The notes below the pieces were generated by a model. The model made no database searches and had not been told where the DNA came from. It saw nothing but the letters and a program-made list of their open reading frames with translations. DNA of 64,000 nucleotides, taken from Sporomusa silvacetica DSM 10669. Its GTDB lineage: Bacteria; Bacillota; Negativicutes; Sporomusales; Sporomusaceae. Location: the NCBI RefSeq assembly GCF_002257705.1, contig NZ_LSLK01000061.1, forward strand, positions 1-64,000, written 5' to 3'. Positions 16,982-25,189 of this stretch are shown here, in pieces. The position numbers and the translations under genes are program-made. Numbering within the stretch: position 1 is the first letter of the stretch; every line of letters starts with the position of its first letter.

Positions 16982-17389
16982 TTATACTGCGTCTTCGCCG
17001 GCTTCACCGGTACGAACCCTAATAGCATCCAGCATGGGCATAATAATGATCTTTCCGTCCCCCACCTTATTTTCGGTGCGGTTGGCCGACATAATGGCCT
17101 CCACAATCTTGGATACATCTTCATCATGGGCTAAAATCGTAAATAATCGCCGTGGGAACAACCGATGTCCATCGAGAAAACCATCAATCAACATTTCCGC
17201 ATCTTGCTCATCAGCACCAGCCATACTCATCATTTTGTCTTTCCGTTCAGCTACAACGGCTGGATCATCAATTAGTTTTCCCCGCCCCATGACCTTGAAG
17301 GCTGTGAATCCGGCTACCCCGGCTTCTACCAATGCTTTCTTGGTAGCACTTGTTTTATTCATGCGCACTATGGCTAGAATCTCTTGCAT
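16982..17389 (-). CDS. nifI2: NifI2, PII-family nitrogenase regulator
   Basis: PII-like protein that, with NifI1, binds dinitrogenase and controls its activity in response to ammonium, 2-oxoglutarate and ATP. 135 residues, longer than NifI1 as expected. The PII core is visible (MQEILAIVRMNKT at the start, KVGDGKIIIMPM near the end). The T-loop region carries an extended, charged, Met-rich segment (DDPAVVAERKDKMMSMAG) typical of NifI2. A strong AAAGGAGG Shine-Dalgarno is present. It lies between nifI1 and nifD, the archaeal/clostridial arrangement. Confidence 0.95.
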   Translation of the reverse strand: MQEILAIVRMNKTSATKKALVEAGVAGFTAFKVMGRGKLIDDPAVVAERKDKMMSMAGADEQDAEMLIDGFLDGHRLFPRRLFTILAHDEDVSKIVEAIMSANRTENKVGDGKIIIMPMLDAIRVRTGEAGEDAV

Positions 17390-17402
17390 GGTACAGCCTC
17401 CT

Positions 17403-17729
17403 TTACAGTTCTTTCATGCCGCTTGATACGGTGTATACCTCGGAAACAGGCGTTATGAATATTTTGCCGTCGCCATAGGCACCTTTTTCTCCCGTTTTGG
17501 CCGCTTCCATTATTACCTTAATAATTTCCTGTTTATATTCAGCCCGCACTGCCATTAAGAGCAGCGTTTTGGGGATTTCATCATAAACGACCCCACCAAT
17601 TTTAATGCCTTTTTGTTTGCCGCGGCCCACAACGTCAACGACAGTAACAGCGTTAAATCCGGCTTGTGACAGTTCGGCCAGCACTTCATCTTTTTTATCT
17701 GGTCTAATAATGGCTCTGATTAATATCAC
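17403..17729 (-). CDS. nifI1: NifI1, PII-family nitrogenase regulator
   Basis: Partner of NifI2 in post-translational nitrogenase control. The GTG at 17729 is chosen as start because AAGGAG lies 8 bp upstream; the in-frame GTG at 17738 overlaps that site. The 108-residue product begins MILIRAIIRPDK, as the family does. T-loop region: GRGKQKGIKIGGVVYDEIPK. C-terminal PII signature: YGDGKIFITPV. It lies 33 bp after nifH and 13 bp before nifI2. Confidence 0.95.
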   Translation of the reverse strand: MILIRAIIRPDKKDEVLAELSQAGFNAVTVVDVVGRGKQKGIKIGGVVYDEIPKTLLLMAVRAEYKQEIIKVIMEAAKTGEKGAYGDGKIFITPVSEVYTVSSGMKEL

Positions 17730-17762
17730 AACATTCACTCCTTCATATTTCGTCGTTTAGGC

Positions 17763-18590
17763 TTAGGCAATGGCGTCAAGAAAGCCATGTTGCATCATGA
17801 GTTCTTCCAAACGGTCTTGCGTCATGGGTTTGGGAATAACAAACATTTTGTTGCCGTCGATGGCCTTAGCCAAAGCACGGTATTCGTTGGCCTGACCAGA
17901 TTCAGGATCAAAATCAATAACTGTCTTTTTATGAATTTCAGCACGTTGAACCAGGTTATCCCTTGGTACGAAATAGATGAGCTGAGAACCAAGTTCTTCC
18001 GCAAAGGCTTTCAAGAGTGGCAATTCATTATCTACCTGCCGGCTGTTGCAAATGATACCGCCCAACCGAACCTTGCCTGTTGTTGCATATTTTTGAATAC
18101 CTTTGGCAATGTTGTTAGCTGCATATAAAGCCATTAGTTCTCCGGAAGCTACAATATAGATTTCTTCCGCTTTACCTTCCCGGATTGGCATCGCAAAACC
18201 ACCGCAAACAACGTCGCCAAGTACGTCATAGAACACATATTCAAGTTCGGGTGTATAGGCTCCCAGCGATTCCAACATATTAATTGAGGTAATTATGCCA
18301 CGGCCAGCGCAACCTACCCCTGGTTCAGGACCACCGGATTCAACACAACGGGTATTTTTAAAGCCTTCTTTTAAAATAGCTTCAAGTTCAATATCATCAC
18401 CTTCGTCACGCAGTGTATCAAGTACTGTCTTTTGACAAAGTCCATTTAGGAGTAACCGCGTAGAGTCGGCCTTAGGATCACAGCCAACTACCATAATATT
18501 TTTTCCAGCTTCAGCTAACGCCGCAACTGTGTTTTGCGTTGTAGTCGATTTACCGATACCGCCTTTACCATAAATAGCAACCTGTCTCAT
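17763..18590 (-). CDS. nifH: Nitrogenase iron protein
   Basis: Dinitrogenase reductase, a homodimeric ATPase that passes electrons to NifDK. 275 residues. P-loop GKGGIGKST at 8-16. The 4Fe-4S ligands are Cys94 (GVGCAGRGI) and Cys129 (DVVCGGFAMP). Arg97, the site of ADP-ribosylation in some diazotrophs, is present, but no draT/draG is visible and NifI control is the likelier mode. The Shine-Dalgarno is AAAAAGGAGGAAG. It is the first structural gene of the operon and is preceded by a long leader with two terminators. Confidence 0.99.
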   Translation of the reverse strand: MRQVAIYGKGGIGKSTTTQNTVAALAEAGKNIMVVGCDPKADSTRLLLNGLCQKTVLDTLRDEGDDIELEAILKEGFKNTRCVESGGPEPGVGCAGRGIITSINMLESLGAYTPELEYVFYDVLGDVVCGGFAMPIREGKAEEIYIVASGELMALYAANNIAKGIQKYATTGKVRLGGIICNSRQVDNELPLLKAFAEELGSQLIYFVPRDNLVQRAEIHKKTVIDFDPESGQANEYRALAKAIDGNKMFVIPKPMTQDRLEELMMQHGFLDAIA

Positions 18591-18692
18591 TGTTAACTTC
18601 CTCCTTTTTTTTATAACGATAATTCTGGCATAGCGGGTTTATCTGTTGAAAAAATTTAGTGTGTAGAATATAATAGTAATAGGCATGATCAA
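18591..18692 (-). promoter_or_regulatory. Proximal nifH promoter and 5' UTR
   Basis: A weak sigma-A-like promoter reads TTGATC (18687-18692), 16 bp, TATTCT (18665-18670), about 70 bp upstream of the nifH ATG. The transcript can also form a long-range pairing between AGCGGG...GGGTTTAT upstream and ATAAACCCGCT (about 18634-18647). No sigma-54 -24/-12 element was found. Confidence 0.4.
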
Positions 18693-18730
18693 TAAACCCT
18701 TGCTGCCCGCTTGGGATTGCGATTTGCTGT

Positions 18731-18764
18731 GGCTTCACGTGTATTAGTAGTACTCGTGAAGCCT
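18731..18764. other. Hairpin GGCTTCACG/CGTGAAGCC
   Basis: A 9-bp inverted repeat with a 15-nt loop, followed by TTTTATTT on the plus strand. As a terminator it would act on plus-strand transcripts, although no plus-strand gene precedes it. On the minus strand it would be one more hairpin in the long nifH leader. The role is unresolved. Confidence 0.45.
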
Positions 18765-18844
18765 TTTATTTGTTTGGAAGATAATCACCCCCCTTCCTGA
18801 TCCTGCTTTTAACAAAGTTAACCTTTTGGTTGGATAACAAGACA

Positions 18845-19030
18845 AGGCTTACCACAGTCAATAAATTGTGGTAAGCCTCATTGCTTGTTAAAACTATTAA
18901 ACTATCTGCAGGAATTTACGCTGCCATAAAAACATAAAAAGCTATAAGCAGAATTCTCTACTTCATAGCTTCATCGCTGAAAATCAATATCTATTGAACA
19001 CACTATACCATAGATGCATCCCATCCGCAA
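18845..19030 (-). promoter_or_regulatory. nifH distal promoter and double-terminator leader (copy 2)
   Basis: The sigma-A promoter is TTGCGG (19025-19030), 17 bp, TATAGT (19002-19007). The transcript soon meets a hairpin AAGCTATGAAGTAGA/TCTGCTTATAGCTT followed by T5 (18936-18971), then AGGCTTACCACA/TGTGGTAAGCCT (18845-18878, weak T tract). Just upstream, TAGC-GATGAA-GCTA can form a small hexaloop hairpin that uses part of the first terminator stem. The same order and much of the same sequence precede nifB2 (20424-20612). Together they look like a transcription-attenuation control region for nitrogen fixation. Confidence 0.7.
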
Positions 19031-19112
19031 CACTTCCGAATAATGTTGGAAAATTAAGTTTTCTGTGATTATTGATTCATTACATCGTCTCCACTAATGC
19101 CCACCTATACCA

Positions 19113-20360
19113 TTATCTGGCATCTGCCTTTAATTCAAGCTGTTCGGCGGCATAATAAAGCCCGCTCCCCACGGTATAGCAATATTCCACCGACATAATA
19201 CCCCGCTTTAACAAACGTTTTTGCGCCTGATAGCTGATCCGCATAGTCAATACAGCATCACAATCCCGCAGTGCCGCCAGCATTGACTCTCGCCGCTTCT
19301 CTTTGGCATCACAGTCCTCATCACTAGTACAATTTTCTTCCAAGCTGCGCGTTTCCATTAGCTCATACCGGTTATTATTTACCTGATAAATATAGAATTC
19401 CTCAGCTTGGCCGAAGTTCAAATCAACCATTTTGCCAAATTTGGTAGTAACCGCTACCTTGTAATGACCGACGAACGGCAATGCTTTGCGTTCAACCAAT
19501 TCAACCGGAGCGGCAGCTACACAGTTTCTAAACTCACTGTTACGATCCTTAGCTAAAAGACCAATGGCATCTGCCCGGCACTGGCGGCAATGGGTCATCT
19601 GTTTCAGTTCATCGTTGCAAACCGCTCGCATGGCCATAACATCGCGCATATTGGTTTGCGGCAACCCGGAAAATACACTACCCGGTGCGGGAATGAAGGG
19701 CATAATATTGGTCAGACAAGCACCTAATTGCTTGACTTTTTTGACAACAGCAGGCATATGCCAGTCATTAACCATCTTAATCATTACAAGATTTACTTTA
19801 ACAGCAACCCCATGCCCTGCCAAGTACATTATTCCTTCCTGCTGGTTATTCAACAGAATCTCAGCACCTTCTGCCCCGACATAACGAGTACCTTGGTAAT
19901 TGACAGCACCATAGATCTGTGCACCGACAATTGGGTCAGTACAATTAACGGTTACCGTGATGTGACGAACACCAAGTTTGACTATTTCCGGAGCGTATTC
20001 GGGCAGCAGCAGGCCATTGGTTGACAGGCAAAATAGCATGCCCGGGGCTTTTTTCTTAATAAGTTCAATAGTCTCACGGGTTTCGTTCCAATCAGCCAAG
20101 GCATCCCCCGGACCAGCAATCCCAACCACACTAAGATTGGGGATAGCAGCTTTCACCTGTTCAAATTTGGCAAGCGCGTCTGCTGGTGACAACAATTCAC
20201 TAGTTACTCCAGGGTGGCTTTCATTAACACAATCAAACTTGCGACTACAATAGTTGCAACTGATATTGCACCGTGGCGCTACTGGCAGATGCATGCGTGC
20301 ATATTGTTCCTGGGCTTGACTGGAAAAGCAGGGGTGTTTATCGGTAAGCATACGCGACAT
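19113..20360 (-). CDS. nifB: NifB, FeMo-co biosynthesis radical SAM protein (copy 2)
   Basis: Second NifB, 415 residues from the ATG at 20360, with AAAGGAAG upstream. It has the same layout as copy 1: CNISCNYC at Cys31/35/38, a radical SAM core and a C-terminal NifX-like domain (about 300-410). The two proteins and their DNA are alike over almost the whole length; by eye most codons match, with differences concentrated in the C-terminal domain. This copy stands ahead of nifH, outside the nifN-nifV block, with its own promoter and attenuator. Motifs are intact, so it is probably functional. The two copies are direct repeats about 9 kb apart. Confidence 0.96.
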   Translation of the reverse strand: MSRMLTDKHPCFSSQAQEQYARMHLPVAPRCNISCNYCSRKFDCVNESHPGVTSELLSPADALAKFEQVKAAIPNLSVVGIAGPGDALADWNETRETIELIKKKAPGMLFCLSTNGLLLPEYAPEIVKLGVRHITVTVNCTDPIVGAQIYGAVNYQGTRYVGAEGAEILLNNQQEGIMYLAGHGVAVKVNLVMIKMVNDWHMPAVVKKVKQLGACLTNIMPFIPAPGSVFSGLPQTNMRDVMAMRAVCNDELKQMTHCRQCRADAIGLLAKDRNSEFRNCVAAAPVELVERKALPFVGHYKVAVTTKFGKMVDLNFGQAEEFYIYQVNNNRYELMETRSLEENCTSDEDCDAKEKRRESMLAALRDCDAVLTMRISYQAQKRLLKRGIMSVEYCYTVGSGLYYAAEQLELKADAR

Positions 20361-20423
20361 AAAGCGAGGCCACTTCCTTTCTCTAGTAGGATTTATAATA
20401 AGATAATTATAATTACACTCCAT

Positions 20424-20612
20424 TAAAAGGCTTACCCCAGTAACTAACCGTGGTCAGCCTCATTACTTAATAAAATATAGTAAACTGTCTGCAGAAACTA
20501 TTCTGCCAAAAAACATAAAAAAGCTATGAGTAGAATTCTCAACTCAATAGCTTCATCGCTAAAATTCATTATCTTTTGAATTAACTATACCATAGCTGTA
20601 AGTTACCCGCAA
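20424..20612 (-). promoter_or_regulatory. nifB2 promoter and double-terminator leader (copy 1)
   Basis: Promoter TTGCGG (20607-20612), 17 bp, TATAGT (20584-20589). It is followed in the transcript by TAGC-GATGAA-GCTA, overlapping a hairpin AAGCTATTGAGT/ACTCATAGCTT with T6 (20517-20553). A second hairpin AGGCTGACCACGG/CTGGGGTAAGCCT with T4 (20424-20460) follows. The nifB2 start lies 64 bp beyond. Two terminators before the gene require an antitermination event for expression. Confidence 0.72.
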
Positions 20613-20766
20613 TAGTTCGGGATATTTTGAAACATTTAATTTTTCTGCAATTACAGGTAATTATGACTTATTATTGCATTTACATAAATATCCGGCTATA
20701 CTTTTAATAAACTACTATCTACCCTCAATCGGTAGATTGCAAATCCCCGAAGGGAGACTTGACTTT

Positions 20767-20958
20767 ATGGAAACTTCTAACGATGACGTACATGAACTGC
20801 TGGCAGCCTTAGTATCTTCTCTCAACAATACCCTTTATGATCTTTCGGCTGAGAGCGAAAGAAATAACAGTAAAGTAACTGCCAAACGCCTGGAGTATTC
20901 CCGGCAAAAGGTTATGAGCGCTTGGGAAGTATACACACAAAAACGTGCCAACAAATAA
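20767..20958 (+). CDS. Small hypothetical protein, 63 aa
   Basis: The ATG at 20767 follows GAAGGGAGA. The frame extends upstream but without a Shine-Dalgarno. The 63-residue product is acidic at the N-terminus (DDVHELLAALVSSL) and basic at the C-terminus (YTQKRANK), predicted all-helical and soluble. It is divergent from nifB2 and ends in a bidirectional terminator. No family is recognised. Confidence 0.6.
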   Translation: METSNDDVHELLAALVSSLNNTLYDLSAESERNNSKVTAKRLEYSRQKVMSAWEVYTQKRANK

Positions 20959-20998
20959 AAGAAGCTTAATGGACTCTCCTGTCCATTAAGCTTCTTTT
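20957..20998. terminator. Bidirectional terminator
   Basis: Near-perfect hairpin AAGAAGCTTAATGGAC/GTCCATTAAGCTTCTT with A and T runs on both sides. It lies between the convergent 63-aa gene and tcdA and overlaps the last bases of both. Confidence 0.92.
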
Positions 20999-21758
20999 AC
21001 ACTCTATCAAAAACAATGTCTTTAACTACTTCCCCCGCAATAATGAGGCCAACCACTGACGGTACAAAAGCAATACTGCCGGGAATTTGGTGGCGCGATG
21101 TACATTTGCGCGTTGTTCCCTGCGGACAAATGCAGCCTTCGCTGCAGCTAGAACTCTCCGTCTCCACTGGGGTAAGCGGTGCCTCTTTTGAATAGACTAC
21201 CTTAAGCGAAGTGATGCCCCGCTTTCTTAGCTCCTGACGCATTACCTTGGCCAACGGACATACAGACGTACGGAAAATATCAGTCACTTCAAACTGCGTT
21301 GGGTCCAATTTATTGCCTGCCCCCATGGAGGAGATCACCGGAATATTTTTAGCTTTGGCCCTGACAACAAGATCAAGCTTACCGGTAACGGTATCAATGG
21401 CATCTACGATATACGTATAATCGTCAGCAAGCAGTTTGCCTGCCGTATCTGGCAAATAAAATTCCTGAAAAACAGTGACTTCTGCCTTGGGATTTATCTC
21501 GAGAATACGTTCCCTCATAACCTCAACCTTAGGCTTCCCAATCGTTTTTCTAGTAGCATGCAGTTGCCGGTTAATATTAGTCAGGCAAATACAATCATCA
21601 TCCACCAGCACAAACTTACCTACACCTGAGCGCACCAGGCCTTCCACAACATATGTCCCAACCCCGCCGATACCAAAAACAGCCACTTTGCTTTTCGCTA
21701 ATTTACTCAGGCCTTCTGTGCCGATTAATAATTCTGTCCGGGAAAATTCATGCAGCAT
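20997..21758 (-). CDS. tcdA: tRNA threonylcarbamoyladenosine dehydratase (ThiF/E1-like)
   Basis: Catalyses ATP-dependent dehydration of t6A37 to cyclic ct6A in tRNAs. 253 residues. An E1-like Rossmann ATP-binding motif GIGGVGTYV lies at about 30-38, followed by LVDDDCICLTNINRQLHA, the adenylating-enzyme signature. The C-terminus has cysteines SCSEGCICPQGTTRKC as in TcdA/YgdL proteins. The length matches TcdA rather than ThiF or MoeB. Monocistronic. Confidence 0.9.
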   Translation of the reverse strand: MLHEFSRTELLIGTEGLSKLAKSKVAVFGIGGVGTYVVEGLVRSGVGKFVLVDDDCICLTNINRQLHATRKTIGKPKVEVMRERILEINPKAEVTVFQEFYLPDTAGKLLADDYTYIVDAIDTVTGKLDLVVRAKAKNIPVISSMGAGNKLDPTQFEVTDIFRTSVCPLAKVMRQELRKRGITSLKVVYSKEAPLTPVETESSSCSEGCICPQGTTRKCTSRHQIPGSIAFVPSVVGLIIAGEVVKDIVFDRV

Positions 21759-21837
21759 CTATTGTCACCCTTTATTTACTGTAGTCTATGCATTATATTA
21801 GTGTAGCAAAAATCCCCAGGACAGTCAACGCCCTCAT

Positions 21838-21945
21838 CTACTTACGGGATATACGGGGTTTAATGGTTTTACCGCATTTCGGGCAAATATGATTGCCCTC
21901 TTGATCCACTTCCATTACGACCCCACACTGAATATGCACCAGCAT
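21838..21945 (-). CDS. Small zinc-ribbon-like protein, 35 aa
   Basis: The ATG at 21945 is preceded by GGAGGTGG. The 35-residue product has a CPKCGK knuckle at about 21-26 and one further Cys (IQCGV) near the N-terminus, then a basic tail (TIKPRISRK). The cysteines could form a half or full zinc ribbon. Such mini-proteins are often missed; the strong Shine-Dalgarno and the CxxCG motif are the evidence. Function unknown. Confidence 0.55.
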   Translation of the reverse strand: MLVHIQCGVVMEVDQEGNHICPKCGKTIKPRISRK

Positions 21946-22062
21946 CCTGCCACCTCCTAAATTAGTACCACAATAAACAGTATATGATGCTCATCAAAAA
22001 TTAGACCCAAAATATATGTAACGTGTTAAAAACTTTTTGCAGGTGAATGTTGTGTTATATAC

Positions 22063-22105
22063 AAAAGTAGATAGAGAGCCAGAGGGATGGCTTCTATCTA
22101 CTTCA
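22063..22105 (-). terminator. Terminator after the lacI-type regulator
   Basis: Hairpin with arms AAGTAGATAG (22065-22074) and CTATCTACTT (22094-22103), with inner GAGCCA/TGGCTC pairing. It is followed on the minus strand by a short T run and lies 22 bp past the regulator stop. Confidence 0.75.
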
Positions 22106-22126
22106 AAAAGGGGGAGATTTATTTAA

Positions 22127-23143
22127 CTATTCACCACATGACTTTCGTTTTAAAAGTTGTGGTTCAAAGAGAATTGTAATTGGTTTCTTGGGGGAACGGC
22201 CGCCCTTCATGCGTTTTATCAGCAGGGCTGCAGCCTTATTTCCCATATCATACACAGGCTGCGCGACAACCGTCACCGGTGGATCGATTAACTGAGCCCA
22301 TTCCCAGTCGTCAAAGCCTAGCACAGCAATCTCATCAGGAATCGTTAAACCCATCTGCTTGATTGCTTTTACCACTGACATGGTAATCATATTATTAGCA
22401 CAAAAAATACTTGTGGGTTTATCTGCAATCGCCTCACCGCCAAGCAAAGCCTGCAATTTGGACAAGATTGCATCTTCTTCAATACTTGTCTGTACCAGCC
22501 AATCTTCCCTAAAGGGAATCCCATGCGCCGCCAAAGCAGTTTGATACGCTTGTACCCTTTCCAAACGGGGACTAACATGGTCATAGGGCAAGGTAAGCAT
22601 AGCAATACCAGCATGTCCTAATGATACCATATGATCGACAGCTTGGCGCACGCCCCTGGCACTATCCACCGTCACAGTATCAATATCAATATCAGATGCT
22701 TTTCGGTCAATAAGAACAATAGGAATCGTTTGGTTGACCTGTGCAATAAGCTCATTATTGCAGCCAGTAGTATTAATAATCAATCCGTCAATCTGCTTAT
22801 CTACCAGCATATTGACATAGTCGCGCTCTTTGGCAGGATCATCATCGGCATTGCACAAAATGAGATTAAAGCCAGCTTCTTGCAGGGTATCTTCAATACC
22901 TCTAATAATACTGGTAGAAAAGGGATTTAAGATATTAGCGACAATAGCGCCTACTGTATGGGTTCGCTTTTGCTTGAGGCTGCGAGCCAATGCATTCGGC
23001 CTGTAGTCCAGTTCGGCAATAACTTGAGCAATACGCTCTTTCGTATCTGCTCCCATATGATCATAAAAACCATTTAGATATCTGGATACGGTGCTTTTGG
23101 AGACGCCCGCTATCCTGGCAACCTCAGCAATTGTGACAGACAT
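22127..23143 (-). CDS. LacI-family regulator of the KDG operon
   Basis: 338 residues. The N-terminal HTH is the LacI signature TIAEVARIAGVSKSTVSRYLNG (read in two parts around residues 3-24), followed by the hinge and a periplasmic-binding-like effector domain (about 60-330). It is the third gene of an operon with KDPG aldolase and KDG kinase, so it is probably KdgR-like, responding to 2-keto-3-deoxygluconate or a related sugar acid (inference). A tandem palindrome just upstream of the first gene (24861-24887) is the likely operator, giving autoregulation. Confidence 0.92.
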   Translation of the reverse strand: MSVTIAEVARIAGVSKSTVSRYLNGFYDHMGADTKERIAQVIAELDYRPNALARSLKQKRTHTVGAIVANILNPFSTSIIRGIEDTLQEAGFNLILCNADDDPAKERDYVNMLVDKQIDGLIINTTGCNNELIAQVNQTIPIVLIDRKASDIDIDTVTVDSARGVRQAVDHMVSLGHAGIAMLTLPYDHVSPRLERVQAYQTALAAHGIPFREDWLVQTSIEEDAILSKLQALLGGEAIADKPTSIFCANNMITMSVVKAIKQMGLTIPDEIAVLGFDDWEWAQLIDPPVTVVAQPVYDMGNKAAALLIKRMKGGRSPKKPITILFEPQLLKRKSCGE

Positions 23144-23149
23144 AATTTG

Positions 23150-24172
23150 TTACCGTTGCACGCGTCCTGAAGCATCACCACCTGCCAGCGCTTTTACCTC
23201 GCTGACAGTTACATGATTATGGTCGCCTTCAATGGTATGCTTGAGACAAGAGGCTGCCACTGCAAACTCAAGAGCGTCTGCATTCGAATAGTTGTTCAGC
23301 AGGGCATAGATTAAACCGCCGCCAAAGGAGTCGCCACCACCCACGCGGTCAATAATGTGAATGGTATAGTTTCTTGAAAAATAAAATTCATCATCTTTAT
23401 AGAGCATTGCAGCCCAGTTGTTGTCAGAGGCTGAGATACTGCCACGCAAGGTAATAGCTACAGCCTTAAAGCCAAAACGTTCTTTCAGTTTTTTAGCAAC
23501 ATCTTTGTAGCCCTCATGGCTAAGTTTACCGCCAGTAATATCGGTGTTATCGGCCTTAATGCCAAATACCTTTTCCGCATCTTCCTCATTGGCAATACAT
23601 ACATCCACATAAGGCATAAATTGAGCCATAACTTTACCGGCTTTTTCGCTGGTCCACAGGTTTTTACGGAAGTTAAGGTCGCAGCTAATTGTCAAACCTG
23701 CTTCTTTAGCTGCTTTACAAGCTTCCAGTACACACTCGGCCACATTATCGCCTAGTGCCGGAGTAATACCAGTGAAATGGAACCATTCAGCACCTGCAAA
23801 AATTGTTTTCCAGTCAAACTCCTCTTGCTTAGCGCCGGAAATTGAGGAATGGGCGCGGTCATAGACTACCTTGGAGGGACGCTGAGAAGCTCCTTTTTCG
23901 CAGAAGTAAATCCCCAGACGCTCGCCGCCTCTTACCATGTAACGAGTGTCAACGCCATAGCGGCGCATTTCATTCACAGCAGCCTGTCCAATTGGATTTT
24001 CGGGAACCTTGGTTACAAATATAGCTTCTTCCCCATAGTTCGCCAAAGATACACTTACATTGGCTTCGCCGCCACCGTAAACAGCCTCGAAACTAGGGGT
24101 TTGTTCAAAACGCTGGTAGCCAACCGGAGCTAACCGGAGCATGATTTCGCCAAAACATACTACTTTTTTCAC
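23150..24172 (-). CDS. kdgK: 2-keto-3-deoxygluconate kinase (PfkB family)
   Basis: Phosphorylates KDG to KDPG, the substrate of the neighbouring aldolase. The GTG at 24172 is used as start because AGAGGTG lies 6 bp upstream; the in-frame GTG at 24181 overlaps it. 340 residues. PfkB-type features: GEIMLRLAP near the N-terminus, GGGEANVSVSLANYG (substrate-side GG), and RVGGGDSFGGGLIYALL with the catalytic Asp near residue 290. Spacing to the aldolase gene is 14 bp. Substrate specificity is inferred from operon context. Confidence 0.9.
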   Translation of the reverse strand: MKKVVCFGEIMLRLAPVGYQRFEQTPSFEAVYGGGEANVSVSLANYGEEAIFVTKVPENPIGQAAVNEMRRYGVDTRYMVRGGERLGIYFCEKGASQRPSKVVYDRAHSSISGAKQEEFDWKTIFAGAEWFHFTGITPALGDNVAECVLEACKAAKEAGLTISCDLNFRKNLWTSEKAGKVMAQFMPYVDVCIANEEDAEKVFGIKADNTDITGGKLSHEGYKDVAKKLKERFGFKAVAITLRGSISASDNNWAAMLYKDDEFYFSRNYTIHIIDRVGGGDSFGGGLIYALLNNYSNADALEFAVAASCLKHTIEGDHNHVTVSEVKALAGGDASGRVQR

Positions 24173-24186
24173 ACTATACACCTCTT

Positions 24187-24840
24187 TTAATTACTATTTT
24201 CCCGAGCCTGGCGTACTTTTTCAATAAATTGTCTGCCAATCGTGGTGATAGACTCATAGTCGCCTTTTTTGGCACCACCTGTCAGATTACCGCCTACGCC
24301 TACAGCTACGCAACCTGCTTTAATCCAGTCTTGTACATTATCAAGGCTCACACCGCCAGTCGGCATAACTGGTGCTTGAGGCAGAGGTCCTTTCAGAGCT
24401 TTTACGAACGAAGCGCCCAGTGCTTCCCCAGGGAACAATTTAATAATGTCTGTACCGGCTTCCATGGCGTCAACTACTTCTTTAATAGTCATACAGCCAG
24501 CCATGATAGGTATTTGATAGCGATTACAAAGTTTTACTGTTTCAGCATTGAATGAAGGGCTGACAATATATTGCGCCCCTGCTAAAATAGCAATCCGGGC
24601 AGTCTCAGAGTCAAGCACAGTTCCTGCACCAATAATAAGCTCACCATTTTTATAAGTAGCGGCCAGATCTTTAATTACATCGGCAGCGCCAGGTACGGTA
24701 AATGTAATCTCAATTGCTGCTACTCCGCCTTTAATACAGGCATCAGCAATCTTTACGGCTTGTTCCGAGCTTTCTGCACGAACAACAGCAACAACACCAG
24801 CATCCATAATTTTTTGCAGTACATTTAATTTTGGTATCAT
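24187..24840 (-). CDS. eda: KDPG/KHG aldolase
   Basis: Cleaves KDPG to pyruvate and glyceraldehyde 3-phosphate (Entner-Doudoroff or sugar-acid catabolism). 217 residues, a class I aldolase TIM barrel. Motifs are VVAVVRAES, IEITFTVPGA, IGAGTVLDSETA and the Schiff-base lysine region DIIKLFPGEALG, with PTGGVSLDNV. It is the first gene of the eda-kdgK-lacI operon and lies directly behind the tandem operator. Confidence 0.94.
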   Translation of the reverse strand: MIPKLNVLQKIMDAGVVAVVRAESSEQAVKIADACIKGGVAAIEITFTVPGAADVIKDLAATYKNGELIIGAGTVLDSETARIAILAGAQYIVSPSFNAETVKLCNRYQIPIMAGCMTIKEVVDAMEAGTDIIKLFPGEALGASFVKALKGPLPQAPVMPTGGVSLDNVQDWIKAGCVAVGVGGNLTGGAKKGDYESITTIGRQFIEKVRQARENSN

Positions 24841-24860
24841 TTAATTCCTTCCCTTCTTCA

Positions 24861-24887
24861 GTAAACCGGTTTAGGAAACCGGTTTAC
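24861..24887. promoter_or_regulatory. Tandem LacI-type operator
   Basis: Two AAACCGGTTT palindromes (24863-24872, 24876-24885) separated by AGG together make a 27-bp perfect inverted repeat GTAAACCGGTTT-AGG-AAACCGGTTTAC. The CG-centred palindrome is the usual LacI/GalR operator type. It lies 21 bp upstream of eda, in the position to block the operon's transcription. Confidence 0.88.
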
Positions 24888-25189
24888 ATAGATGATACTG
24901 AATATATTAGCTATTTTTCTTACTATTCCTGCTAGTTTTTGCAAAAATCTAAATTTTTTTTTTGGGGGGACTTTGTGGCTTTACTACTCCTTAGGATCAA
25001 CCCATCCTTGAGGTAGTTTTCCTCCAATGCAAAAAATTACTCAAGTACCATATGTTGATGAATTATTCTGCGAACAAGGATAGTTAGGCAAAACATTGCT
25101 ATAGCTGTCTAGGAAAAAATCTTCGGGGAGTAAACTCAGCGGCTTTTTTTTACGATATATAAGTATCAACACCGACAAGGAGGTCTTTT
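24888..25189. other. Intergenic region between the KDG operon and guanylate-kinase-like gene
   Basis: A divergent intergenic stretch of about 300 bp. It contains homopolymer runs (T9 then G6 near 24957-24972, T8-T9 near 25145). No ORF with a Shine-Dalgarno and no convincing stem was found. Promoters for the two flanking operons must lie here, but none stands out. Confidence 0.4.

Noticed and set aside
18720..18800. 14-codon leader peptide (GTG, ending HEYY) upstream of nifH
   Set aside because: The Shine-Dalgarno is too close to the GTG and no run of regulatory codons is seen.
18591..19112. Sigma-54 (-24/-12) nif promoter
   Set aside because: Searched for TGGC-N8-TGCW type elements on the minus strand; none found, whereas sigma-A pairs are clear.
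18936..20553. ANTAR-type antiterminator RNA in the nif leaders
   Set aside because: The hexaloop GATGAA has G at position 4 but not A at position 1, and the upstream hairpin is irregular. Kept only as something to test.
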